Below are positions 8,088 to 13,992 of a stretch of 15,020 nucleotides of DNA, in pieces (the first letter of the stretch is position 1; each line of letters begins with the position of its first letter). Source of the DNA: Comamonadaceae bacterium. GTDB taxonomy: Bacteria > Pseudomonadota > Gammaproteobacteria > Burkholderiales > Burkholderiaceae_C. The stretch lies in NCBI GenBank assembly GCA_947494405.1, contig CANLWQ010000016.1, positions 1-15,020 on the forward strand. The letters are read 5' to 3'. The notes under the pieces were generated by a model. It made no database searches. It was not told the origin of the DNA and was given only the letters and a program-made list of their open reading frames with translations. A program made the position numbers and the translations under genes.

Positions 8088-8167
8088 GGCCACCAGGGCG
8101 GGCTCGTTCGCCACTCACCACCGCTTCGCGCTGATGCTCGAGGCTAGCCCGACCCGCCATGCTGGCC
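8088..8167. repeat. Palindromic intergenic repeat, copy A (REP/MITE-like)
   Basis: An 80-bp non-coding element that aligns with 9776-9857 at about 88% (8 substitutions and 2 single-base gaps); 8127-8151 is 25 bases identical to 9816-9840. Its ends form an imperfect inverted repeat: GGCCACCAGGGCGGG (8088-8102) against the complement of 8153-8167 (13 of 15 match). It lies 35 bp after the lolD stop, between convergent genes, so a transcript could fold it into a long GC-rich hairpin and end there. No transposase or flanking direct repeat is visible. Spurious open frames cross it. It is probably one member of a dispersed family in this genome. Confidence 0.85.
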
Positions 8168-8169
8168 TG

Positions 8170-8196
8170 ATTAATTGGGATCTGACCCCGATTAAT
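8170..8196. repeat. ATTAAT/GGGGTCAGATCCC hairpin downstream of the antitoxin
   Basis: Arms ATTAATTGGG (8170-8179) and the complement of CCCCGATTAAT (8186-8196) match at 9 of 10 positions around a short loop. On the minus strand it reads ATTAATCGGGGTCAGATCCC and begins 9 bases after the antitoxin stop, where it could act as a terminator, though no long U-run follows. I recall that GGGGTCAGA-CCC palindromes are frequent beside toxin-antitoxin genes and REP-associated transposases, which would mark it as a mobile-element scar. That comparison is from memory. Confidence 0.5.
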
Positions 8197-8204
8197 TTGC
8201 AGCT

Positions 8205-8492
8205 TCAACCAACTTGCACCAACAACTGTTTTCCACAAGCTTGGACATATTTACGCAGGGTAGCTACAGAAGGTGAGTGCTTGCCGGTGGCTAAGGCTCT
8301 TTCCAGCCTAGCGACAGCAGGTGCATGTGTGCCCATGCGCCTCGCCAGCTCTGCTTGCGAGAGTCCGGCTGCCATGCGAGCCTTGAGTAAAGCGTCCAAT
8401 AATTCTCCTTCCTCGCGTTCAATCCGTTCAATCTCGGCTTTCACGCGGGGACGCCGCATCAAGGTATCAACAACTTGGTCATGGGTTTTCAT
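8205..8492 (-). CDS. XRE-family HTH antitoxin of a type II toxin-antitoxin pair
   Basis: A 95-residue DNA-binding antitoxin. The N-terminal half (about 15-40) is a charged helical segment. The XRE helix-turn-helix covers about 36-70, with LSQAELARRMGTHAPAVARLE as its core (44-64); the C-terminal tail (LRKYVQACGKQLLVQVG) is typical of HigA-like antitoxins paired with Gp49-type toxins. It should neutralise the toxin encoded just upstream and repress their shared promoter. The ATG lies 14 bases inside the toxin frame, and a purine-rich GAAGAAAG precedes it. Toxin-first order is the usual HigBA arrangement. Base composition is somewhat more AT-rich than in the flanking housekeeping genes, fitting acquired DNA. 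Confidence 0.88.
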   Translation of the reverse strand: MKTHDQVVDTLMRRPRVKAEIERIEREEGELLDALLKARMAAGLSQAELARRMGTHAPAVARLERALATGKHSPSVATLRKYVQACGKQLLVQVG

Positions 8493-8811
8493 ATTTGACT
8501 TTCTTCATTCGCATCATTGCCACAGCCAATTCGTTTGCCGGTGTCTTTGGGGTTTTCTTGACAAAGCTGTGCAGCATGACAATTCGGCGTCCTATCAAGG
8601 TGCAGTAAAAAACTCTTGCAATCCCCTCAGCACCTTTAAGTCGCAATTCAAACAAACTTTGTCCCATGGCTTTCGTATGGGGTTCTCCTAAGTGCGGTCC
8701 CAATGCCACCATGCGCCGCGTCAGCACTACATAGCGAGCTGCCAAAGTTGGAGGCAAACTTAGGATGTCTTTTTGCACCTGATCGCTGAAGTATTGGATG
8801 ACATAGTCCAT
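8479..8811 (-). CDS. RelE/HigB-superfamily toxin, phage Gp49-like
   Basis: A 110-residue toxin of the Gp49-like branch of the RelE/ParE superfamily; relatives are ribosome-dependent mRNA interferases. Diagnostic segments are FELRLKGAEGIARVFYC (about 54-70), the strand RRIVMLHSFVKKTPKTP (about 75-91) and the terminal helix ELAVAMMRMKKVKYE. Basic residues R57, R66 and K85-K86 lie where catalytic and RNA-binding residues are found in the superfamily, though exact roles cannot be assigned from sequence alone. It is the first gene of the pair and overlaps the antitoxin start by 14 bp. The start ATG at 8811 lies just downstream of two palindromes likely to be the operator. The gene is full length and appears intact. 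Confidence 0.88.
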   Translation of the reverse strand: MDYVIQYFSDQVQKDILSLPPTLAARYVVLTRRMVALGPHLGEPHTKAMGQSLFELRLKGAEGIARVFYCTLIGRRIVMLHSFVKKTPKTPANELAVAMMRMKKVKYENP

Positions 8812-8819
8812 GCGTATAT

Positions 8820-8846
8820 TAACAAATTTGTTATTGATCTGATCAA
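8820..8846. promoter_or_regulatory. Tandem palindromic operator upstream of the toxin-antitoxin genes
   Basis: Two perfect palindromes abut: TAACAAATTTGTTA (8820-8833) and TTGATCTGATCAA (8834-8846, one-base centre). They begin 9 bases before the toxin ATG, where the minus-strand promoter should lie; TTGATC and TAATAT on that strand are weak -35/-10 candidates at a long 19-base spacing. XRE antitoxins generally repress their own promoters by binding such palindromes, so an autoregulatory operator is the natural reading. Two different half-site sequences are unusual. Confidence 0.65.
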
Positions 8847-8932
8847 GGCAATCCAGTGTGTAGGGAATCAGGGGTTTAAGGTTGTGCTTTGTGCACCTGA
8901 TAAGGGTGAGCCATTAACAGGACAATAGAGTC

Positions 8933-9739
8933 ATGCCTTGGATAGACAGCCACTGCCATCTTGATGCGCCGGAATTCGCTGCCGACCGCGACGCGGTGCG
9001 CCAAGCCGCACGGCTAGCGGGGGTGGTTACTTGCCTTATCCCAGCAGTGGAGGCAGCCAACTTTGAAGCTGTGCGTCAACTCGCCCACCAGCACGGCGAT
9101 GTTTACGCTTTAGGCATTCACCCGCTGTACACACCGCAGGCCAGTGAGTCCGACCTGCAAACACTGAATGACGCCTTGCAACAGCACCAAGCCGACCCTC
9201 GCTTGGTGGCAGTGGGTGAAATTGGTTTGGATGGTTTTGTTCCTGGCTTGGACATGGTGCGACAACAACTTTTTTACCAAGCGCAACTCAAGTTGGCTCA
9301 ACAGCACGACCTGCCAGTCATCATGCATGTGCGGCGCAGCGCCGATTTGCTGCTTAAAGGTTTACGCAAAACACCTGTCAAGGGCGGCATTGCCCACGCC
9401 TTCAATGGCAGCTTGCAGCAAGCTCAGCAATTCATTGCCATGGGTTTCAAGCTGGGTTTTGGTGGTGCACTCACCTTCGAACGCGCACATCAACTGCGAA
9501 TGCTCGCTACCCAACTGCCCTTAGAAGCCTTGGCGCTCGAGACCGACTCCCCCGACATCCCGCCGCATTGGTTGTATGTGACCGTCGAAGACCGCGCCCG
9601 AGGTTTGCCGCAAGGGCGCAACTCGCCAGACCAAATCCCGCGCATCGCCCAAGCGCTGGCAGCCTTACGCGGCATCAGCATGGAAGAAGTACAGCTTGCC
9701 ACCACCGCCAATGTGAAGGCGGTGTTGCAGATGGAATAG
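8933..9739 (+). CDS. TatD-family metal-dependent hydrolase / deoxyribonuclease (YjjV-like)
   Basis: A 268-residue TIM-barrel metallohydrolase of the TatD DNase family, cytoplasmic, with a role in DNA end processing in characterised members. Metal-site residues are intact: H7 and H9 (DSHCHLD), E96 (GEIGLD), H132 (MHVRRS), H155 (AHAFNGS) and D205 (LETDSPD). The GIHPLYTP and HAFNGSLQQAQQF segments fit the E. coli YjjV branch better than TatD itself. ATG at 8933 is preceded by AGGA 10 bases upstream. The 5' neighbour is the divergent toxin operon, so its promoter should lie in 8847-8932, where I see no clear elements. Its TAG stop touches an inverted partial copy of the palindromic repeat. Confidence 0.93.
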   Translation: MPWIDSHCHLDAPEFAADRDAVRQAARLAGVVTCLIPAVEAANFEAVRQLAHQHGDVYALGIHPLYTPQASESDLQTLNDALQQHQADPRLVAVGEIGLDGFVPGLDMVRQQLFYQAQLKLAQQHDLPVIMHVRRSADLLLKGLRKTPVKGGIAHAFNGSLQQAQQFIAMGFKLGFGGALTFERAHQLRMLATQLPLEALALETDSPDIPPHWLYVTVEDRARGLPQGRNSPDQIPRIAQALAALRGISMEEVQLATTANVKAVLQME

Positions 9740-9764
9740 GCCAACCAAGGCGGGTCGGGCTAGC
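9739..9764. repeat. Partial inverted copy of the palindromic repeat
   Basis: These 26 bases match the reverse complement of the right end of copy A (8143-8167) at 23 of 26 aligned positions, including an identical 16-base run GGCGGGTCGGGCTAGC. The match starts at the last base of the tatD-like stop codon. It can also pair with the right end of copy B (9833-9857), so 9739-9857 could fold as one large stem. It is either a truncated older insertion or a longer form of the element. Confidence 0.7.
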
Positions 9765-9775
9765 AGGTGCGTGAC

Positions 9776-9857
9776 AGCCAACAGGGGCGGGTTCGTTCGC
9801 CTCTCACCATCGCTGCGCGCTGATGCTCGAGGCTAGCCCGCCCCGCCCCTGCTGGCC
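9776..9857. repeat. Palindromic intergenic repeat, copy B (REP/MITE-like)
   Basis: An 82-bp relative of copy A in the same orientation. Its terminal inverted repeats are better preserved: AGCCAACAGGGGCGGG (9776-9791) matches the complement of 9842-9857 at 14 of 16 positions. It lies between the tatD-like gene and the spermidine-synthase-like gene and contains a false start codon at 9823 that would lengthen the latter by 22 residues. No protein-coding content. It could weaken read-through between the two genes. Confidence 0.85.
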
Positions 9858-9888
9858 GCAGCGTGCTGTGTACGGCGACAATACCTGC

Positions 9889-10641
9889 ATGGTCAGCAAA
9901 CAAACCCTTCCGCAAGTCAATATCTCCGAACATGGCAAGGTGCGTTATTTGCATTTGGGCTCTCAGTGGGTGCAAGGCTCCATGGACACCCGCAAACCCA
10001 ACGCCATCCATTTGGACTATGTGCAACGCATGCAGGCATGGCTGTTGTTTGTCGACCCAGACACGGTAAACCAATTACACGCCATGCAACTGGGTTTGGG
10101 GGCTGCCGCACTCACCAAAAATTGCCACAAAGTCTTGGGCATGCAAACCACCGCCATCGAACTCAATCCACAAGTCATTGGGGCTTGTCGCAGCTGGTTT
10201 GGCTTGTCCGAAGATGATGACAAGTTGTCGGTGGTCTTGGGCGACGCAGCCGAGGTGGTGGTGCATGCCTATTGGCGCGCCCAAATCGATGTCTTGCATG
10301 TTGACTTGTACGACCAAGAAGCCGCGGCCCCGGTGCTTGATGACGCCGATTTTTATGCCCAATGCCGCCAACTTCTCACGCAGCAGGGCTGCATGGCGGT
10401 CAATCTGTTTGGTCGTTCTTCCAGTTTTGAAAAGAGCATGGCGCATATCGCCCAAGCCTTTGGTGAAAAAACCTTGTGGACTTTCAAACCCACCAAAGAA
10501 GGCAACACCGTTGTGCTGGCGCTGGCCCAGCCTCATGCTGTGGACACACAGTTGTTGTCAAGCCGTGCCGAGGCGATACAAGCGCGTTTTGGCTTGCCAG
10601 CGCCGCTGTGGCTCAAGTCGCTCAAACCCTTTTCGGTTTAG
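9889..10641 (+). CDS. Spermidine-synthase-like SAM-dependent protein, function unknown
   Basis: A 250-residue protein with the Rossmann methyltransferase-like fold of the spermidine/spermine synthase superfamily. Motif I is LGLGAAALTK (68-77), the acidic residue after strand 2 is E91 (AIELNP), GDAAE (118-122) would contact the adenine ring, and HVDLYDQ (137-143) ends strand 4. The specific polyamine-synthase substrate residues are not evident, and the N-terminal beta-domain is short, so polyamine synthesis should not be assumed. The open frame extends upstream to 9823 inside the repeat; I prefer ATG at 9889, where the domain begins, although no good Shine-Dalgarno is seen and GTG at 9868 is possible. 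It is followed by tctB after 38 bp. Confidence 0.82.
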   Translation: MVSKQTLPQVNISEHGKVRYLHLGSQWVQGSMDTRKPNAIHLDYVQRMQAWLLFVDPDTVNQLHAMQLGLGAAALTKNCHKVLGMQTTAIELNPQVIGACRSWFGLSEDDDKLSVVLGDAAEVVVHAYWRAQIDVLHVDLYDQEAAAPVLDDADFYAQCRQLLTQQGCMAVNLFGRSSSFEKSMAHIAQAFGEKTLWTFKPTKEGNTVVLALAQPHAVDTQLLSSRAEAIQARFGLPAPLWLKSLKPFSV

Positions 10642-10679
10642 GTGACAATGCCAGTCTCTCCATTGCCATAGGTCGTAAT

Positions 10680-11174
10680 GTGTCGATCAAAAGCGAAAAA
10701 GACTTTGCCTCCGGTTTGCTGTTCATCGTCACAGGTGGCGGCTTCACATGGGCCAGTACCTCGTCCTACACCATAGGGTCTGCCAGTCAGATGGGGCCGG
10801 GCTATGTGCCCTTGGTCTTGGGTTTGGTATTGACAATGCTTGGCGGTCTAATTCTATTTTTCTCATTGGTGGTGGAGACACCTGATGGCGGAAAAATAGG
10901 CGACATTGCTTGGCGTCCTTTGGTGTGTATTTTGGGTGCCAACCTCGCCTTTGGCGCATTGCTGGGTGGCGTGCAAAGCATAGGCTTGCCCTCCATGGGT
11001 TTGATGGTGGCGATCGTGGCGCTTACCGTGATTGCCGCCATGGCCGACGAGGCGGCTTTTGAAATTCGCCGCGTCTTGTTGCTGGCTACCGTATTGGCTG
11101 GCGGCAGCTACCTTATTTTCATTGCTTTGTTGGGCTTGCCAATGCCTATTTGGCCTGCTTTTTTGGTTTTGTAG
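10680..11174 (+). CDS. tctB: Tripartite tricarboxylate transporter small membrane subunit TctB
   Basis: A 164-residue small integral-membrane subunit of the TTT-family secondary transporter; with TctA and a periplasmic TctC/Bug binding protein it imports carboxylates. The N-terminus IKSEKDFASGLLFIVTG and the segment TIGSASQMGPGYVPLVLG are characteristic of TctB. Four or five hydrophobic segments lie near 10-25, 42-63, 80-98, 103-118 and 128-150. The open frame runs much further upstream, over the end of the preceding gene; GTG at 10680 is chosen because AGGT lies 7 bases before it and homology begins there. Its stop is 11 bases before tctA. Confidence 0.88.
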   Translation: MSIKSEKDFASGLLFIVTGGGFTWASTSSYTIGSASQMGPGYVPLVLGLVLTMLGGLILFFSLVVETPDGGKIGDIAWRPLVCILGANLAFGALLGGVQSIGLPSMGLMVAIVALTVIAAMADEAAFEIRRVLLLATVLAGGSYLIFIALLGLPMPIWPAFLVL

Positions 11175-11185
11175 ATCGGAATCTC

Positions 11186-12697
11186 ATGGATTTGCTTGCC
11201 AATTTAGCCACCGGTTTCAGTGTTGCGGGTACCCCCATCAATTTGCTCTATGCCTTGGTGGGTTGCCTGCTGGGCACCCTGATTGGTGTCTTGCCTGGCA
11301 TTGGCCCTGTGGCCACCATCGCCATGCTGCTGCCCGCCACCTATGCCTTGCCGCCCGAGTCGGCCTTGATCATGTTGGCCGGTATTTACTATGGCGCGCA
11401 ATATGGCGGCTCGACCACAGCGATTTTGGTTAATTTGCCGGGCGAGTCTTCATCGGTGATCACCACCATCGATGGCTACCAAATGGCCCGTCAAGGGCGT
11501 GCCGGCCCCGCTTTGGCCGCCGCTGGTTTGGGCTCGTTTTTTGCGGGCTGTGTGGGTACTTTGTTGTTGGCGGCGTTTGCCGCACCGCTCACTGAGATGG
11601 CGTTTGCCTTTGGTCCTGCCGAATACTGCGCCCTGATGGTCCTGGGTTTGGTTGGCGCGGTGGTGTTGGCCTCGGGTTCCTTGCTCAAAGCCATTGCGAT
11701 GATTATTTTGGGTTTGCTTTTGGGCTTGGTAGGCACCGATGTCAACTCTGGCATTGCGCGCTTCAACATGGATATTCCCGAATTGACCGATGGAATTGGT
11801 TTTGTGGCCGTGGCCATGGGTGTGTTTGGTTACGGAGAAATCATCGCCAACTTGGCCAAGGCGGGTGAGGACCGTGAAGTCTTCACTGCCAAAGTGCACG
11901 GACTGATGCCCACCCGTGAAGACTTTCGCCAAATGATGCCCGCGGTTTTGCGCGGTACCGCGCTGGGCTCGGTGTTGGGCATCTTGCCTGGCGGTGGCGC
12001 GGTACTGGCGTCTTTTGCCGCCTACACCTTAGAGAAAAAAATCAAGCGCAAGGCGAGTGAAGTGCCGCTGGGTCAAGGCAATATCCGTGGTGTGGCTGCC
12101 CCCGAGGCTGCCAACAACGCGGGGGCGCAAACTTCCTTTATTCCTTTGCTGACCCTGGGAATTCCGCCCAATGCGGTGATGGCGCTGATGGTGGGCGCCA
12201 TGACGATTCACAATATTCAGCCCGGCCCGCAGGTGATGACGGTCAACCCAGAATTGTTTTGGGGTCTGATTGCGTCCATGTGGATTGGCAATTTGATGTT
12301 GGTTGTTTTGAACCTGCCCTTGATCGGTGTCTGGATCAAATTACTCACCGTGCCCTATCATTTTTTGTTTCCGGCCATTGTGTTGTTTTGTGCGGTGGGC
12401 GTTTACACCACCAACAATGCCACCTTCGATATTGCGCTGGTGGCCATGTTTGGAATGGCGGGCTACCTGTTTCATAAACTTGGCTGCGAACCTGCGCCGC
12501 TTTTGCTGGGCTTTGTCTTAGGCCCTATGTTGGAAGAGTATTTAAAGCGCGCTTTAAAACTGGCGCGCGGCGACTGGTCGGTGTTCATCACCCGGCCCTT
12601 GTCCGCCGCTTTGTTGGCCATCGCCTTGTTATTGGTGGTCATGGTTTTGCTGCCGGCTGTCAAGTCCAAAAGAAAAGAAGCTTTTGTCGAAGATTGA
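11186..12697 (+). CDS. tctA: Tripartite tricarboxylate transporter permease TctA
   Basis: The large membrane subunit of the TTT transporter, 503 residues with about 12 hydrophobic segments, the usual family length. Hallmarks are GTLIGVLPGIGPVATIAMLL (30-49), the GIYYGAQYGGSTTAILVNLPG region (about 71-91), a second LPGGGAVLASF segment (about 266-276) and the APEAANNAGAQTSFIPLLTLGIP block near residues 307-329. ATG at 11186 is used rather than an in-frame ATG at 11150 inside tctB; GGA lies 6 bases upstream. No tctC-type binding-protein gene is in the window, so the substrate cannot be guessed; betaproteobacteria often have many unlinked Bug proteins that could serve it. The next gene starts 5 bases after its stop. 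Confidence 0.95.
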   Translation: MDLLANLATGFSVAGTPINLLYALVGCLLGTLIGVLPGIGPVATIAMLLPATYALPPESALIMLAGIYYGAQYGGSTTAILVNLPGESSSVITTIDGYQMARQGRAGPALAAAGLGSFFAGCVGTLLLAAFAAPLTEMAFAFGPAEYCALMVLGLVGAVVLASGSLLKAIAMIILGLLLGLVGTDVNSGIARFNMDIPELTDGIGFVAVAMGVFGYGEIIANLAKAGEDREVFTAKVHGLMPTREDFRQMMPAVLRGTALGSVLGILPGGGAVLASFAAYTLEKKIKRKASEVPLGQGNIRGVAAPEAANNAGAQTSFIPLLTLGIPPNAVMALMVGAMTIHNIQPGPQVMTVNPELFWGLIASMWIGNLMLVVLNLPLIGVWIKLLTVPYHFLFPAIVLFCAVGVYTTNNATFDIALVAMFGMAGYLFHKLGCEPAPLLLGFVLGPMLEEYLKRALKLARGDWSVFITRPLSAALLAIALLLVVMVLLPAVKSKRKEAFVED

Positions 12698-12702
12698 AAC
12701 CC

Positions 12703-13992
12703 ATGATGGTCACTGAACACCCTTTACGCCGGGCTTTGCACAACGAGGTGCACGCCCGCCCCCCCGAACCCATGGCCGCGCCTGTGGCCATCTGCCATAT
12801 GGTGATGTTGGCCGATGCTGATGTGCGTCAAGCCAGCCGCGCCCACTTGATCAGCTTGTTGCATGACCACCATTTGCCCGTTCCCGATGAACAAACCAAT
12901 CACCTGCGGGTGGATATGGGCACTTGGCGTTTGCGTTGGGAGTTGCATACCGAGTTCGTCACTTGGACTTTCATGACGGACGCTCCCATGGGTTTGCCCA
13001 AAGGCAGCGACTATGACTTGGCTTTGCGCCAACTGCCTCAAGAGTGGTTGAAAAACTTGCCCGGTGAATGCTTGGCGCATATCCAACTGTGGGCCAAGTT
13101 GACGCAAGATTTGGCTGACCGCGAAGAACTGCATCAGCAGTTTCGCGAAGAAAGTTTGGTGGCTTGCCAACTCGCTGAAGGCTCGGCCACACTGCATACC
13201 GATTTCCAAATTGACCCCAGTGGCTGCTCGCGCATGTTGTTGCGTGTGGGACAAATCTCGCAACGCCGTTTGGGTCGATTGGTTCAGCGATTGCTGGAAA
13301 TTGAAACCTACCGCATGATGGCTTTGCTGGGCTTGCCAGTTGCCCGCAGCGCCGTGCCAGCCTTGGCCGCTGCTGAGCAAGAGTTAGCTGATTTGGCACA
13401 AGCCATACGCAGTGCCAGCCAAGAACAAGAAGCCGATTTGTTAGAACGCTTGACCCGCTTGGCCGGTCAAGTTGAAGGCTTGTATGCCTCTCAGCATTCA
13501 CGCTTTTCCGCCAGCCAAGCTTATTTTGAATTGGTCGACCGTCGTATCAAAGATATTCGCGAAACCCGCTTGCCTGGTTTTCAATCGGTGGGCGAGTTCA
13601 TGGAGCGACGCTTAAGCCCCGCGCGCAGCACCTGTGACTGGGTGGCCAAGCGGCAAACCGCGCTCTCTGAACGGGTCTCGCGCATGAGCAATTTGTTGCG
13701 CACACGAGTGGATTTTCAGCAGCAGCAAAGCAGCCAAGCACTGCTGACCGCCATGAACCGCCGCCAAGGCATGCAACTGAAATTGCAAACCACAGTGGAA
13801 GGCTTGTCGGTGGCGGCCATCACTTATTACATTGCCGGACTGGTGCATTACATGGCCGAGGGCTTGCAAGCCAAGGGTTGGATTCAAAATCCCGCTATGG
13901 CCACCGCCATTGCCGTACCACTGATTGCGTTGGTGATTTGGTGGGTCACCCGCCGTTTGCATTTCAAGGTGATGAAGACAGATAAAACATGA
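12703..13992 (+). CDS. DUF3422 family membrane protein
   Basis: A 429-residue protein of the DUF3422 family, function unknown. The N-terminal signature HPLRRALHNEVHARPPEP is diagnostic. Middle regions are helical and rich in charged residues and glutamine (about 215-365, including ERRLSPARSTCDWVAKRQ), suggesting coiled coil. Two TM segments close the protein, about 366-386 and 400-418, leaving a short basic tail, so most of it is probably cytoplasmic; the overall layout recalls CorA-type membrane proteins only loosely. TTG at 12694 would overlap tctA, and ATG at 12703 or 12706 is more likely. Its stop overlaps the start of the transferase gene as ATGA, implying co-translation and possibly a shared pathway. 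Confidence 0.9.
   Translation: MMVTEHPLRRALHNEVHARPPEPMAAPVAICHMVMLADADVRQASRAHLISLLHDHHLPVPDEQTNHLRVDMGTWRLRWELHTEFVTWTFMTDAPMGLPKGSDYDLALRQLPQEWLKNLPGECLAHIQLWAKLTQDLADREELHQQFREESLVACQLAEGSATLHTDFQIDPSGCSRMLLRVGQISQRRLGRLVQRLLEIETYRMMALLGLPVARSAVPALAAAEQELADLAQAIRSASQEQEADLLERLTRLAGQVEGLYASQHSRFSASQAYFELVDRRIKDIRETRLPGFQSVGEFMERRLSPARSTCDWVAKRQTALSERVSRMSNLLRTRVDFQQQQSSQALLTAMNRRQGMQLKLQTTVEGLSVAAITYYIAGLVHYMAEGLQAKGWIQNPAMATAIAVPLIALVIWWVTRRLHFKVMKTDKT

Noticed and set aside
8086..8691. Plus-strand open frame of 201 codons across the repeat and the toxin-antitoxin genes
   Set aside because: It is antisense to two recognisable genes, begins inside a non-coding repeat and shows no family resemblance.
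8053..9857. Composite transposon bounded by the two repeats
   Set aside because: The repeats are direct, short, lack a transposase between them, and the interval includes the housekeeping-like tatD gene; two separate insertions explain it better.
9823..9888. Upstream start for the spermidine-synthase-like gene
   Set aside because: These codons fall in repeat copy B; the same codons appear in copy A, so they reflect the repeat, not the protein.
10476..10679. Longer start for tctB
   Set aside because: It would overlap most of the end of the preceding gene in another frame; the TctB family starts at the IKSEKDFASG region.
12724..13380. Long minus-strand open frame (218 codons) in the DUF3422 gene
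   Set aside because: It is the antisense shadow of a clear DUF3422 gene, with glutamine/histidine-rich composition typical of such shadows in GC-rich DNA.
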